A DNA stretch of 64,000 nt from JAHRAW01 sp965249835 (GCA_965249835.1 CBDFMY010000003.1:1302001-1366000); one strand, 5' to 3'; numbered from the stretch's first letter, positions 1-8,511 are shown. The notes: a model not told the origin generated them from the letters alone. A program made the numbers and translations.

Positions 1-1
1 T

Positions 2-274
2 CCGGCGCGCAACTCGGCGGGCAAGTATGTGGTGGAAGTGTGGATTCTAAAATCCGGCGACCAATACCACTTTCGCCTGAAACAACCCGCGCAACCCGCC
101 GCCGTGGATTACGCGGAAGATCACCTGCATCAACGCCTCGCCGCACTCAAAGCGAAGCAGGGGAAAAATCTCTACACCAAAATAATCATTCCCGAAAACA
201 ACTCGCTGTCGCACAACGAAGCATGGCGCATCACCCGGGAAATTTTGCAAGGATATGATTATTATTATCAGTAA
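2..274 (+). CDS. 3' end of an unrecognised protein gene (partial)
   Basis: An open frame enters from the left edge of the window and ends at TAA 272-274, giving about 90 C-terminal residues. The GTG at 29 is inside this frame, so it need not be the start. The tail is polar and ends in an aromatic run (GYDYYYQ). The pattern of a short strand followed by a helix near the end faintly recalls the periplasmic domain of ExbD/TolR proteins, but no diagnostic motif is visible and I do not assign a function. It lies 53 bp upstream of mnmG on the same strand and could be co-transcribed with it. Confidence 0.6.
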   Translation, partial: PARNSAGKYVVEVWILKSGDQYHFRLKQPAQPAAVDYAEDHLHQRLAALKAKQGKNLYTKIIIPENNSLSHNEAWRITREILQGYDYYYQ

Positions 275-327
275 CGCAATCGGCTGAGAGAAAATTCAAA
301 CCCGGGCCAAAGCCCAACCCCAAACCC

Positions 328-2208
328 ATGAAATACCCCGACCCATTCGCTGTCATCGTCATCGGTGCCGGACACGCCGGTGTTGAAGCCGCGCTTGCCG
401 CCGCCCGGGTCGGGTGCCGCACTTTGCTGGTTACCCATAACATTGAAACCATCGGGCAAATGTCGTGCAACCCGGCCATCGGCGGCATTGGCAAGGGACA
501 CATCGTCAAGGAAATAGATGCCATGGGCGGGGTGATGGCGCGTGCCATTGACCAAGCGGGGATTCACTTTCGCACACTCAATTCGCGCAAAGGTCCGGCG
601 GTACAGGCGACTCGCGCTCAGGCCGATCGGGCGTTGTATAAAATGGCGATTCGGCGGGCGGTGGAGCATCAACCCAACCTGACGCTTTTCCAGCAACCGG
701 TGGATGACCTGCTGGTGCATAACGGCCGCGTCACCGGCATCAAAACCCAATTGGGCATTGAGTTCAACGCCGCCACGGTTGTGCTTACCACCGGGACTTT
801 TTTGCACGGCAAAATTCATGTTGGCTTCAACAGCGACCGCGCCGGTCGTGCCGGCGACCGGTCGTCTTTGGCGTTGGCGGATCGTCTGCGCGAGATGCCG
901 TTCACCGTGAGTCGTTTGAAAACCGGTACGCCGCCGCGCATAGATGGTCGGACCATCGACTACACCCAACTCGAAGCCCAGCCGGGCGATCAGCCGCCGC
1001 CGCGTTTTTCCTTTCACGGCGATGTGAGTGCGCGTCCGCCGCAGGTGTGTTGCCACATCACCGCCACCAATTCCGACACCCACGACCTCATCGTCGCCGC
1101 CCTCGACCGCTCGCCCATCTACGGCGGCGTCATCGAAGGCGTGGGACCGCGCTATTGCCCCTCCATCGAAGACAAAGTCGTGCGCTTCGCCGAGCGCAAC
1201 AGCCATCAGATTTTTATCGAACCCGAAGGATTGAATACCACCGAAATTTATCCCAACGGCATCTCCACCAGTTTGCCGTTTGATGTGCAACATCGTTTCG
1301 TTCGAACCATTCGTGGATTCGAACGCGCGGTCATCACACGCCCCGGATACGCCATTGAATACGATTTCTTCGACCCGCGCGGACTCAAGCAAACCCTTGA
1401 GACCAAGTGCATCAAAGGTTTGTTTTTCGCCGGCCAGATCAACGGCACCACCGGCTACGAAGAAGCCGCCGGCCAGGGACTCATCGCCGGCTTGAACGCC
1501 GCGTTGCTCGCGCACGGTCGCGAAGGCTGGTGCCCGGCTCGCAACCAGGCCTACATCGGCGTGATGATTGACGACCTCATCACCCACGGCGCCGCCGAGC
1601 CTTATCGCATGTTCACCTCGCGCGCCGAATACCGCTTGCAACTGCGCGAAGACAACGCCGACCTGCGCCTGACCGAAATCGCCCATCGCCTCGGTCTGGT
1701 GGACGACGACCGCAAACGCGCCTTTGACCGGAAACGCGAATCCATCGAAACCGAACGTCAACGCTTGCAGCAAACCCGGATTCACGCAAAAACGTTCGCC
1801 CCCGAACTGGCACACAAACTCCTCGGCCAGCCGCTGCAACGCGACACCAACCTGCTGGATTTGCTACGCCGTCCCGAAGTTACCTATAAAGACCTCATCG
1901 CCCTGGCCCCCGGCGCGCAGCAACTAACCGACCCGCAAGCCATCCGCCAACTCGAAACCGAGGCGCGATACAGCGGTTACATCGAACGCCAAACCGCCGA
2001 AATTCAGCGACGGGAAAAATATCAAGACTTGCGTCTGCCGGCCGAGACCGATTATCACTCGGTGCGCGGGTTGTCTACGGAAGCCCGTCAGAAACTGACC
2101 GAAGCCAAACCGCAAACGCTGGGGCAGGCATCGCGAATCCCGGGAGTAACGCCCGCGGCGGTTTCATTGTTGTTGGTGTATGTGAGAAAAAATCAGCGCG
2201 CAGCGTAG
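328..2208 (+). CDS. mnmG: tRNA uridine-5-carboxymethylaminomethyl modification enzyme MnmG (GidA)
   Basis: FAD-dependent enzyme that, with the GTPase MnmE, installs the aminomethyl-type modification on wobble uridine 34 of several tRNAs in the cytoplasm. The protein has 626 residues, the usual length. The N-terminus carries the dinucleotide-binding GAGHAG motif (residues 13-18), followed by the family motif MSCNPAIGGIGKGH and, near residue 370, the second conserved block FFAGQINGTTGYEEAAGQG. The C-terminal helical domain is complete. In many gammaproteobacteria mnmG is followed by rsmG and parAB near oriC. Here the stop runs straight into repeat elements and then hemW, so that neighbourhood is not conserved. 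Confidence 0.97.
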   Translation: MKYPDPFAVIVIGAGHAGVEAALAAARVGCRTLLVTHNIETIGQMSCNPAIGGIGKGHIVKEIDAMGGVMARAIDQAGIHFRTLNSRKGPAVQATRAQADRALYKMAIRRAVEHQPNLTLFQQPVDDLLVHNGRVTGIKTQLGIEFNAATVVLTTGTFLHGKIHVGFNSDRAGRAGDRSSLALADRLREMPFTVSRLKTGTPPRIDGRTIDYTQLEAQPGDQPPPRFSFHGDVSARPPQVCCHITATNSDTHDLIVAALDRSPIYGGVIEGVGPRYCPSIEDKVVRFAERNSHQIFIEPEGLNTTEIYPNGISTSLPFDVQHRFVRTIRGFERAVITRPGYAIEYDFFDPRGLKQTLETKCIKGLFFAGQINGTTGYEEAAGQGLIAGLNAALLAHGREGWCPARNQAYIGVMIDDLITHGAAEPYRMFTSRAEYRLQLREDNADLRLTEIAHRLGLVDDDRKRAFDRKRESIETERQRLQQTRIHAKTFAPELAHKLLGQPLQRDTNLLDLLRRPEVTYKDLIALAPGAQQLTDPQAIRQLETEARYSGYIERQTAEIQRREKYQDLRLPAETDYHSVRGLSTEARQKLTEAKPQTLGQASRIPGVTPAAVSLLLVYVRKNQRAA

Positions 2209-2210
2209 AT

Positions 2211-2330
2211 TGCGCTTGCCTATTTTCCGCCATGGTCGTTTTGCTGTGTAGTGTTGCGTTGCGTTGTCGCTTACTTACTTAATGTAAGCGCGCTCCACCG
2301 CTCCTTGCGCGCCTTGCCTGACAACGAAAA
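2211..2330 (+). repeat. intergenic repeat family B, copy 1
   Basis: About 120 bp that begins 2 bp after the mnmG stop and contains the hairpin CGCTTAC...GTAAGCG around 2268-2290. Related copies lie near 4117, 6482, 29154, 38969, 39685, 44645 and 49583. Confidence 0.8.
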
Positions 2331-2346
2331 TACTGCGCACAATTTT

Positions 2347-2473
2347 GCGCGTATCATCCCTGATACGCGCCCTTCGGGCTCGCTTCGCTCGCGCCAATCA
2401 ATTCATGGTGCTCCCGGCGATTTTTTCTCAATGTGCTTTGGCTTCTCAACGCGCTTTTGTCTTTTCAATTTAT
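2347..2473 (+). repeat. intergenic repeat family A, copy 1
   Basis: Core with the perfect hairpin GCGTATCA-TCCC-TGATACGC and two further TTCG-loop hairpins, then a tail ending in a pyrimidine-rich stretch. It matches 2696-2822 almost base for base (offset 349). Confidence 0.85.
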
Positions 2474-2511
2474 TATTGCCCTTTCATTCGTCATTCTCGC
2501 CGGCAGGCAAG

Positions 2512-2602
2512 TTGTTCTCGCCAAAGGCGAGAACCCAGAACTAAAAAACGATGAGAGTAACTAATACCGTCATAATCCAAGCCACATCTCCAGACCGTGA
2601 TT
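2512..2602 (+). repeat. intergenic repeat family G, copy 1
   Basis: A 91-bp block starting with the hairpin TTCTCGCCAAAGGCGAGAA. Near-identical copies are at 25662-25752 and, inverted, at 59561-59651. The conservation outside the hairpin suggests an element rather than a simple palindrome. Confidence 0.8.
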
Positions 2603-2695
2603 CCTTTTGAGATGCCAAAAGCAACCGAGAAAAAGTTTTAATGTCGTTACGCCTTAGTGCGCTCAAAGCGGCGGCTAACGCCGCCACTCTGGATT

Positions 2696-2822
2696 GCGCG
2701 TATCATCCCTGATACGCGCCCTTCGGGCTCGCTTCGCTCGCGCCAATCAATTCATGGCGCTCCCGGCGATTTTTTCTCAATGTGCTTTGGCTTCTCAACG
2801 CGCTTTTGTCTTTTCAATTTAC
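2696..2822 (+). repeat. intergenic repeat family A, copy 2
   Basis: Direct repeat of 2347-2473 with only scattered substitutions; it carries the same TTCG-loop hairpins and T-rich tail. Confidence 0.85.
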
Positions 2823-2931
2823 TATTACCTATAATTCGTCATTGTCCGGCTTGTTCCGGGCAATCCAGTTAAAAAACCCAGCGGCGTTAGCCGCCCGTCA
2901 CGCAAAGCGCGTTCACGCGCAACCGCAAACA

Positions 2932-4104
2932 TCATCCTCCGCCAACCACCTCGCCGGTTGCCAACACCCCTTGCAACACATCATCCAAAAACAAATACCC
3001 GCGCTCGCTGCATCGTATCCTGCCGCTTTCATGCACGACCAGTCCGCGCCCGATGGCATCGTCCAATACCGCCAGCACCTCGTCGACATCCCGGCCAGTG
3101 CGTGTCGGTATCAGGTCGGTGTCAAAGCCGTCGATCAGGCGCAGGGCGTTCATTAACAATTCAAACCCCACATCCCGGTTCGCGATTTCTCCGCTCCCAC
3201 CAACTCCGCACCCGTCCGTCACCGAGGTGAGATAGCGTTGCGGATGTTTGTGTTTCCAGTAGCGCGTGATTGCACCGTGCCGGGTTATTTTCCCGTGGGC
3301 GCCGGCACCGATGCCGAGGTAGTCGCCGAATTGCCAGTAGTTGAGATTGTGCCGACACCGCAGCCCCGCTTTGGCGTGGGCCGAGACCTCATAGCGTTCA
3401 TAGCCGTGCTTGCGCGCCAACTCGTGCAGGGCTTCCTGCATTTCCATGAGGCAATCGTGCTCCGGCAGTTTTGGCGGATGGCGATGGAACCAGGTGTTGG
3501 GTTCAATGGTGAGTTGATAGAGCGACAAATGTGCCGGAGAAAATTCCAGCGCGCCTTCCAAATCGCGGAGTGCCGCCCGGGTCGTCTGCTGCGGCAAGCC
3601 ATACATCAAATCAAGATTGAAGTTGACCAACCCGGCATCGACAGCCGCACGAATGGCATTGCGAATTTCTTCGGCGGTGTGGATGCGTCCGAGTTGCTTG
3701 AGATGAGCGTCGTTAAAACTTTGCGCACCCAGCGACAGGCGGTTGACGCCGGCCGCCCGGTAGGCGGCAAAGTCGTCATGCTCCACCGCGCCGGGATTGG
3801 CTTCCATGGTGATTTCGATGGCTTCGTCAAAGGCGATGCGCGATTGTATTTCGGTCAGCAATCGGGCGATGGCGTTGGCACCGAACAAACTTGGGGTGCC
3901 ACCGCCCATGAACACGGAGACCAACTTTCGTTCGCCGCAGGCGTGGGTGGCAAGGTCGTGGTCAAGGTCCCGGATTAAGGTGGCGATGTAGGTAGGTTGG
4001 TCGATGGCACCGCGTTGTTGGTGGGAGTTGAAATCACAGTAGGGGCATTTTTTTACGCACCAGGGGAAATGGATGTAGAGGGAGAGGGGTGGATGGTTCA
4101 TCAA
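2932..4104 (-). CDS. hemW: HemW-type radical SAM protein (heme chaperone)
   Basis: Radical SAM protein of the HemN/HemW group. HemW acts as a heme-binding chaperone and is not a true coproporphyrinogen III oxidase. The 390-residue length and absence of a long N-terminal extension fit HemW. The cluster-binding CxxxCxxC motif (C16, C20, C23) sits in PWCVKKCPYCDF, and the SAM-binding GGGTP motif follows near residue 68. The C-terminal HemN-type domain is present. The gene is convergent with mnmG and followed by repeats. MMN gives two possible starts 3 bp apart. Older annotations would call it 'oxygen-independent coproporphyrinogen III oxidase'. Confidence 0.9.
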   Translation of the reverse strand: MMNHPPLSLYIHFPWCVKKCPYCDFNSHQQRGAIDQPTYIATLIRDLDHDLATHACGERKLVSVFMGGGTPSLFGANAIARLLTEIQSRIAFDEAIEITMEANPGAVEHDDFAAYRAAGVNRLSLGAQSFNDAHLKQLGRIHTAEEIRNAIRAAVDAGLVNFNLDLMYGLPQQTTRAALRDLEGALEFSPAHLSLYQLTIEPNTWFHRHPPKLPEHDCLMEMQEALHELARKHGYERYEVSAHAKAGLRCRHNLNYWQFGDYLGIGAGAHGKITRHGAITRYWKHKHPQRYLTSVTDGCGVGGSGEIANRDVGFELLMNALRLIDGFDTDLIPTRTGRDVDEVLAVLDDAIGRGLVVHESGRIRCSERGYLFLDDVLQGVLATGEVVGGG

Positions 4105-4116
4105 TTATACTTGCTC

Positions 4117-4226
4117 GTTCGCTTGCTTATTTTCCGCCATGCTTTGTTGCGCTACGTTGCGTTGTCGCTTACTTACTTAATGTAAGCGCGCTCCACCGCT
4201 CCTTGCGCGCCTTGCCTGACGAAAAA
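4117..4226 (+). repeat. intergenic repeat family B, copy 2
   Basis: Fills most of the 213-bp gap between the divergently placed 5' end of hemW and the 3' end of the ParA-like gene. It shows the CTTACTTACTTAATGTAAGC hairpin and CCTTGCCTGAC end seen in the other copies. Confidence 0.8.
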
Positions 4227-4317
4227 TAATCTGCGCTCGTCGTTCTGGCTCAAAACGCCGGCGGCTAACGCCGCCGCCCGCATCCTCGCCTGCGGCGAGA
4301 ATAACGAACAACGAACG

Positions 4318-4944
4318 TTATTCTTTCTCCACCCACCGAATCAACGGCCGCCATTGCTCTACATCCTGATCCACCTGATACGGCGACATCTCAAAAATCC
4401 CATGCCCGGCGTCGGCGGCGCGGATGTAGTTTTGAACATCGCGCAGGCGGGTGATGAGCGGAATTTTCATCTGGCTCAAAAATTGTTCAAGGTTATGGAA
4501 GATGAGCGTGTTTTCGCGGACGCGATTGGCGATTAAGCCAACCGAGGTGGCGTGCAGAAGATCGTCGAGCATAAGTTGGCCGATGAAGTGGCCGGCGGCG
4601 CGGATGTCAAGAGGCGAAGGCAACACCGGTATGATGACGCGGTCGGCAAATTTGAACAGGCGTTTTAACTGCTGTGTCGGAATGCGCGCCGGGGAATCCA
4701 TGACCACCCGCTCAATGTCGGCGGAAAGGCTGGCGTGGCCGCGCTGACCGAGGCTGGCGTTGATGCCATGGATGGGGTTGAGGTTGGGGCTTCGTTGCTC
4801 CAGCCACTCAATGCTGGATTGCTGGGGATCGTAATCCACCAGTGCAACAGGCACTTTCCACAGCGCGTAGTAACTCGCCAGATTGGTCGCCAGCGTGGAT
4901 TTTCCGCTGCCGCCTTTGGGATTGACCACTAGAATTGTTTTCAT
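4318..4944 (-). CDS. orphan ParA/MinD-like ATPase
   Basis: Cytoplasmic P-loop ATPase of the ParA family, 208 residues. The deviant Walker A motif KGGSGKST is at residues 10-17 and a VDYDPQ motif at 37-41, followed by a Walker B-like VVMDSP. The start at 4944 is preferred over the longer frame to 5037 because the family begins with the MKTILVVNPKGG strand, and a GGAGAAAACG ribosome-binding site lies just upstream. No ParB, parS-like site or flagellar/chemotaxis neighbour is visible, so the cargo is unknown. Such orphan ParAs position protein complexes or plasmids. It points away from gor. Confidence 0.85.
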   Translation of the reverse strand: MKTILVVNPKGGSGKSTLATNLASYYALWKVPVALVDYDPQQSSIEWLEQRSPNLNPIHGINASLGQRGHASLSADIERVVMDSPARIPTQQLKRLFKFADRVIIPVLPSPLDIRAAGHFIGQLMLDDLLHATSVGLIANRVRENTLIFHNLEQFLSQMKIPLITRLRDVQNYIRAADAGHGIFEMSPYQVDQDVEQWRPLIRWVEKE

Positions 4945-5117
4945 CGTTTTCTCCGGTTGTGCCGACACCGCCGATATTTCTCTCACGCCGCCGTTCGGCG
5001 TGGCCAGCGTGGCCAATGGGGCTATTCTATACAGCAATATCAGGCAGATTCAAGACAAAAACCCACTACAATAGCCCGCACCACAATTCTGCCCACTGAC
5101 CCCTGACCCGAAACCTC

Positions 5118-6470
5118 ATGCCCACATCCCACGATTTCATCATCCTCGGCGGCGGTAGCGGCGGGATTGCGGCGGCGCGGCGGGCGGCGGAGTACGGTGC
5201 GCGGGTGGTGCTGTTTGAGCCGGGGCGGTTGGGCGGGACCTGCGTGAATGTGGGTTGCGTGCCGAAAAAAGTGATGTGGAATGCGGCTCAGATTCACCAG
5301 GCGTTGGGGCTGGCCGGGGAGTACGGATTTACCGTTGAGGAGCGGGGATTCCACTGGGCGAAGTTGAAAGCGGCGCGAGATGTATATGTGCGACGGTTGA
5401 ACCAGATTTACGCGGATAATTTGCAGGCGTCGGATGTGGAATTGATGGCATCGGCGGCGCGGTTTCATGGGCGCAATTCGGTGGAGGCAAATGGCACGGT
5501 TTATTCGGCGGCGCATATTCTGGTCGCCACCGGTGGATGCCCAACGGTGCCGGATGTGCCGGGCATGGAGTTGGCGATTACCAGTGACGGGTTTTTTGAA
5601 TTGGAGGCGCAACCGCAGCGGCCACTGTTGATTGGCGCGGGGTATGTCGCCACCGAGTTGGCCGGGGTACTGCACGGCATGGGCAGTCAGGTTGCGATGT
5701 TGTTGCGCAAGGACCGATTGTTGCGCGCGTTCGATCGCACACTGGGGGATATGGTGATGGCGCAGATGCTTGCTGCCGGCGTTGACATTCGCACCGGCGT
5801 ATTGTGCGAGGCGTTGTTCCGCGCCGCCGATGGCAGCCTCGGTTATCGTGCGGTGGGTGGGGAGTCGGATTCAGGCTTTGACTGCGTGATTTTCGCCGTG
5901 AGTCGCCATCCCAACACCGCCGAGTTGGTGCTGGAAAACGCCGGCATCGCGCCCGGGCGTAATGGTTTTGTCGAAGTGGATGCGTTCCAGAACACCGAAG
6001 CCGCCGGCATCTATGCGGTGGGCGATGTAACTCCCGCCACCCCGCTCACGCCGGTCGCCATCGCCGCCGCAAGACGCCTCGCCGACCGCTTGTTCGGCGG
6101 CCAGTTGGATGCGCGTTTGGAATACGAAAACATCCCCACGGTGGTGTTCAGCCATCCGCCCATCGGCACCGTTGGTCTTGGCTTCGAACGCGCCGCTGAA
6201 GTGTATGGCGAGGAAAATCTACGGGTGTATGAAAGCCGCTTCGTCAACATGCGCTATGCCGTTGCCGAGCACAAACCGCCGACCGTGGTGAAACTGATCA
6301 CCACCGGGCCCGAGGAAAAAATCATCGGTTGTCATGTGGTCGGCGACGGTGCTGATGAAATGATGCAGGGGTTCGCGGTGGCGGTGAAAATGGGCGCGAC
6401 CAAAGCGGACTTTGATAATACCGTGGCGATACATCCGACCGCGGCGGAAGAGTTTGTAACGATGAGATAA
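5118..6470 (+). CDS. gor: glutathione-disulfide reductase
   Basis: NADPH-dependent flavoenzyme that reduces oxidised glutathione. The 450-residue protein has the FAD motif GGGSGG (11-16), the redox-active disulfide in CVNVGC (C42/C47), a second nucleotide motif GAGYVATELAG followed by an RK pair typical of NADPH-specific reductases, and the C-terminal His439-Glu444 catalytic pair in HPTAAEEF. Length and order match E. coli Gor. A plant/cyanobacterial-type or trypanothione-type variant is less likely. The same window carries gshB and a 5-oxoprolinase, so glutathione synthesis, recycling and breakdown are all represented, though not in one operon. Confidence 0.95.
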   Translation: MPTSHDFIILGGGSGGIAAARRAAEYGARVVLFEPGRLGGTCVNVGCVPKKVMWNAAQIHQALGLAGEYGFTVEERGFHWAKLKAARDVYVRRLNQIYADNLQASDVELMASAARFHGRNSVEANGTVYSAAHILVATGGCPTVPDVPGMELAITSDGFFELEAQPQRPLLIGAGYVATELAGVLHGMGSQVAMLLRKDRLLRAFDRTLGDMVMAQMLAAGVDIRTGVLCEALFRAADGSLGYRAVGGESDSGFDCVIFAVSRHPNTAELVLENAGIAPGRNGFVEVDAFQNTEAAGIYAVGDVTPATPLTPVAIAAARRLADRLFGGQLDARLEYENIPTVVFSHPPIGTVGLGFERAAEVYGEENLRVYESRFVNMRYAVAEHKPPTVVKLITTGPEEKIIGCHVVGDGADEMMQGFAVAVKMGATKADFDNTVAIHPTAAEEFVTMR

Positions 6471-6481
6471 TCCGCCGGCGG

Positions 6482-6620
6482 TTGCGCGTGCCTTTTCGTC
6501 GCCATGGTTTATTACGGTTTGTTATGCTGTGTAGTATAGTGTTGCGCATCATCGCTCGATCGCTCACATACTTAATGTATTGCTCACTCCCTCGCTCCTC
6601 ACGCGCCTTGCCTGACAACG
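6482..6620 (+). repeat. intergenic repeat family B, copy 3 (divergent)
   Basis: Begins 12 bp after the gor stop. It is longer and more diverged than the other copies but keeps the ACTTAATGTA core and the GCGCCTTGCCTGACAACGAA end. Confidence 0.65.
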
Positions 6621-6700
6621 AAAAAATCGCCGGGAGCGCCATGAATTGATTGGCGCGAGCGAAGCGAGCCCGAAGGGCGCGTATCAGGGATGATACGCGC
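6621..6700 (-). repeat. intergenic repeat family A, copy 3 (inverted)
   Basis: Reverse complement of the family A core including the GCGTATCA/TGATACGC hairpin. It abuts family B directly, the same B-A junction as at 2330-2350 and 29264. Confidence 0.85.
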
Positions 6701-6720
6701 AAAATAGGCGCGCAATTTTG

Positions 6721-6820
6721 CGCGTGCTCGCGCTTTGCGCGGGGTAAGTTTCCACGCGCCAGTTGATTGGGAGAATAGAGTAAGTGGGCGTGACAACGAA
6801 AGAATCAGTATTCGTCATCC
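6721..6820 (-). repeat. intergenic repeat family H, copy 1 (shortened, inverted)
   Basis: Shares the CGTGCTCGCGCTTTGCG hairpin region and the TTGATTGGGAGAATAGAGTA stretch with 29547-29740, 32421-32669 and 39081-39331. The outer part found in the longer copies is missing. Confidence 0.75.
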
Positions 6821-6906
6821 TCGCCGGCAGGCAGAATCCAGTTATTAAACCCAGCGGCGTTAGCCGCTATCATTTCGGCGGCGAAGCCGCCGGTTTTTCG
6901 AACCAG

Positions 6907-6942
6907 AATTGTATAAATTCACTGTTTCGCTGACAGTTTTCC
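6907..6942 (+). repeat. short repeat family I, copy 1
   Basis: A 36-bp unit centred on TTTCGCTGACAGTTTT. Further copies lie at 49737-49773 (inverted), 58855-58899 and 59087-59122. Confidence 0.65.
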
Positions 6943-6997
6943 CCGCGACCCCCCCAAACACCGCCAAAACCCTCTCACCAAGCGGCTGAAATTCTCC

Positions 6998-7027
6998 TTG
7001 ACAATTCCCTGTCTGTTTACTTATAGT
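6998..7027 (+). promoter_or_regulatory. strong sigma70-type promoter of the dcw cluster
   Basis: A perfect -35 box TTGACA (6998-7003) is separated by 18 bp from the -10 box TATAGT (7022-7027). The expected transcription start is near 7034, about 48 bp upstream of mraZ. This is the best promoter match I found in the window and it lies where the mra promoter of other proteobacteria lies. Confidence 0.8.
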
Positions 7028-7034
7028 GTCGAAA

Positions 7035-7049
7035 TGTGGGTAATTGTGG
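7035..7049 (+). promoter_or_regulatory. candidate MraZ operator (direct TGTGG repeats)
   Basis: Two TGTGG units start at 7035 and 7045, exactly 10 bp (one helical turn) apart, over the predicted transcription start. MraZ is known to bind arrays of TGGG/GTGG repeats at 10-bp spacing upstream of its own gene, so autorepression is the expected role. Only two units are clear. Confidence 0.6.
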
Positions 7050-7081
7050 ATATTTCTCCATAAAATGAACCAAATCTGACC

Positions 7082-7540
7082 ATGTTTCGAGGAATACATT
7101 CACTGAATCTGGATGCCAAAGGGCGTCTGGCCATTCCGGGGCGATACCGGGATGACCTGACGAAGCGTAGCGGCGGGCAGATGGTGGTGACGGTGAATAA
7201 CACCCAGGAGCACTGCCTGTGGTTGTATCCGCTGGATTCATGGCGGGGAGTCCAGCAGAAGGTGATGCGGTTGCCGGATTTTGACCCCAATCATCAGAAA
7301 CTCAAGCGGTTTTTCATCGGCTACGCCAGCGACCTGGAGATGGACAAAAGCGGGCGGGTGCTGTTGCCGGTGCCGCTTCGCGAGTTTGCGGCGATGAAGC
7401 GGGAGATTTGTTTGATCGGTCAGGGCAACAAATTTGAATTATGGAGCGCGGAATTGTGGAACGCACGGCGCGACCAATGGTTGCAGGAAAACATGGACAT
7501 GGAAAAGATTTCGGTGGAAATGGAGCAACTGTCGCTGTAG
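7082..7540 (+). CDS. mraZ: transcriptional regulator MraZ
   Basis: DNA-binding protein that represses the dcw promoter. At 152 residues it has the two tandem SpoVT/AbrB-like swapped-hairpin domains of the family. The first contains DAKGRLAIPGRYR (about residues 10-22) and the second DKSGRVLLPVPLREFA (about 84-99). It is the first gene of the cluster and rsmH follows after 5 bp. The promoter at 6998-7027 and the TGTGG repeats at 7035-7049 sit directly upstream. Confidence 0.96.
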   Translation: MFRGIHSLNLDAKGRLAIPGRYRDDLTKRSGGQMVVTVNNTQEHCLWLYPLDSWRGVQQKVMRLPDFDPNHQKLKRFFIGYASDLEMDKSGRVLLPVPLREFAAMKREICLIGQGNKFELWSAELWNARRDQWLQENMDMEKISVEMEQLSL

Positions 7541-7545
7541 TCGGA

Positions 7546-8511
7546 ATGCCACGCGCACTCCATACCAATGGCCACACCCCGGTGCTGAAAGACGCCGTGA
7601 TAAACGCCCTCAAAATCCACGCAGACGATCTGGTTGTTGATGCCACCTACGGGCGCGGCGGCCATGCGCGTGCCATCCTTGCGCACCTTGGCAATGGTGG
7701 CCGACTGCTCGCCATTGACCGCGACCCGGCCGCCATCGAGTGCGCACGCCACGACCTCGGTTCGGATTCCCGCGTGGAAATCATTCACGCGCCGTTTTCC
7801 CGACTCGGGGAAATTTTAGCCGAGCGCGGTCTCGGCGGTCGCGTGGCCGGCATGTTGTTTGACTTCGGCGTGTCCTCCCCTCAACTGGATGAAGCGCAGC
7901 GCGGCTTTGGTCTGAAATCCACGGGCCCGTTGGATATGCGCATGGATCCTTCCGATGGGTCGGCCGCCGCCGAATGGTTGGAAGACGTGGACGAACCGGA
8001 ACTGGTGAAAGTGTTGCGCAGTTTCGGCGAAGAGCGTTTCGCCCGAAGAATCGCCCGCGCTATCAAGCAAACCCTGGCGTGCCAGCCGATTACCACTACC
8101 ACCGAACTCGCCGACCTGGTCGCCGCCGCTTCGCCAACGCGCGAGGTTGGCAAACATCCCGCCACCCGAACCTTTCAAGCCATTCGCATCGCGGTCAACG
8201 ACGAACTCGGCGAAGTGCGCAAAGTTCTGCCTCAAGCACTGGCCGGACTTGTCGCCGGCGGGCGACTGGTGATGATCAGTTTTCATTCGCTGGAAGATCG
8301 GCTGGTGAAACGCTTTTTTCGCGAGCAAGCCATCGGCGACCCGTATCCGCCGGACCTGCCGGTTACCGAATCGATGAAAAATCCCACGCTCAAACGGATT
8401 GGCAAACCGCAACGACCCGATGCGCGGGAAGTTGCGCGCAACCGGCGCGCAAGAAGCGCGGTGATGCGGGTTGCCGAGAAAATCGGGCGTGAGGAGAGAG
8501 GTGATTCATAA
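7546..8511 (+). CDS. rsmH: 16S rRNA (cytosine-1402-N4)-methyltransferase RsmH
   Basis: SAM-dependent enzyme (MraW) that methylates N4 of C1402 in 16S rRNA. The ATG at 7546 (MPRALHTNGHTPVLK) is chosen because the family starts just before HxPVL and because a longer frame from 7441 would run back through mraZ. The SAM-binding motif VDATYGRGGH is at residues 31-40, followed by FDFGVSSPQLD and, towards the C-terminus, MISFHSLEDRLVKRFF. The length, 321 residues, is normal. Its stop shares a base with the ftsL start (TAATG), so the two are translationally coupled. Confidence 0.96.
   Translation: MPRALHTNGHTPVLKDAVINALKIHADDLVVDATYGRGGHARAILAHLGNGGRLLAIDRDPAAIECARHDLGSDSRVEIIHAPFSRLGEILAERGLGGRVAGMLFDFGVSSPQLDEAQRGFGLKSTGPLDMRMDPSDGSAAAEWLEDVDEPELVKVLRSFGEERFARRIARAIKQTLACQPITTTTELADLVAAASPTREVGKHPATRTFQAIRIAVNDELGEVRKVLPQALAGLVAGGRLVMISFHSLEDRLVKRFFREQAIGDPYPPDLPVTESMKNPTLKRIGKPQRPDAREVARNRRARSAVMRVAEKIGREERGDS

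Larger units (their letters stand above)
2209..2931. other. gene-free repeat mosaic between mnmG and hemW
   Basis: No credible gene is present. The stretch is a patchwork of family B (2211-2330), family A (2347-2473), a palindromic CGCCGGCAGGC-type unit, family G (2512-2602), an inverted GGCGGCTAACGCCGCC hairpin (about 2669-2684) and a second family A copy (2696-2822), all of which recur elsewhere in the window. The mnmG and hemW genes converge here, so these hairpins may serve as transcript ends; this is inference. Confidence 0.75.
6471..6997. other. gene-free repeat mosaic upstream of the dcw cluster
   Basis: No gene is seen. In order it holds family B (6482-6620), inverted family A (6621-6700), inverted family H (6721-6820), a CGCCGGCAGGC palindrome, hairpins AGCGGCGTTAGCCGCT and GGCGGCGAAGCCGCC (about 6851-6893) and family I (6907-6942). 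The mraZ promoter begins directly after it. Confidence 0.75.

Noticed and set aside
268..1839. 523-codon open frame antisense to mnmG
   Set aside because: It is the mirror of a strongly conserved gene in GC-rich DNA; its translation matches no family pattern and mnmG is certain.
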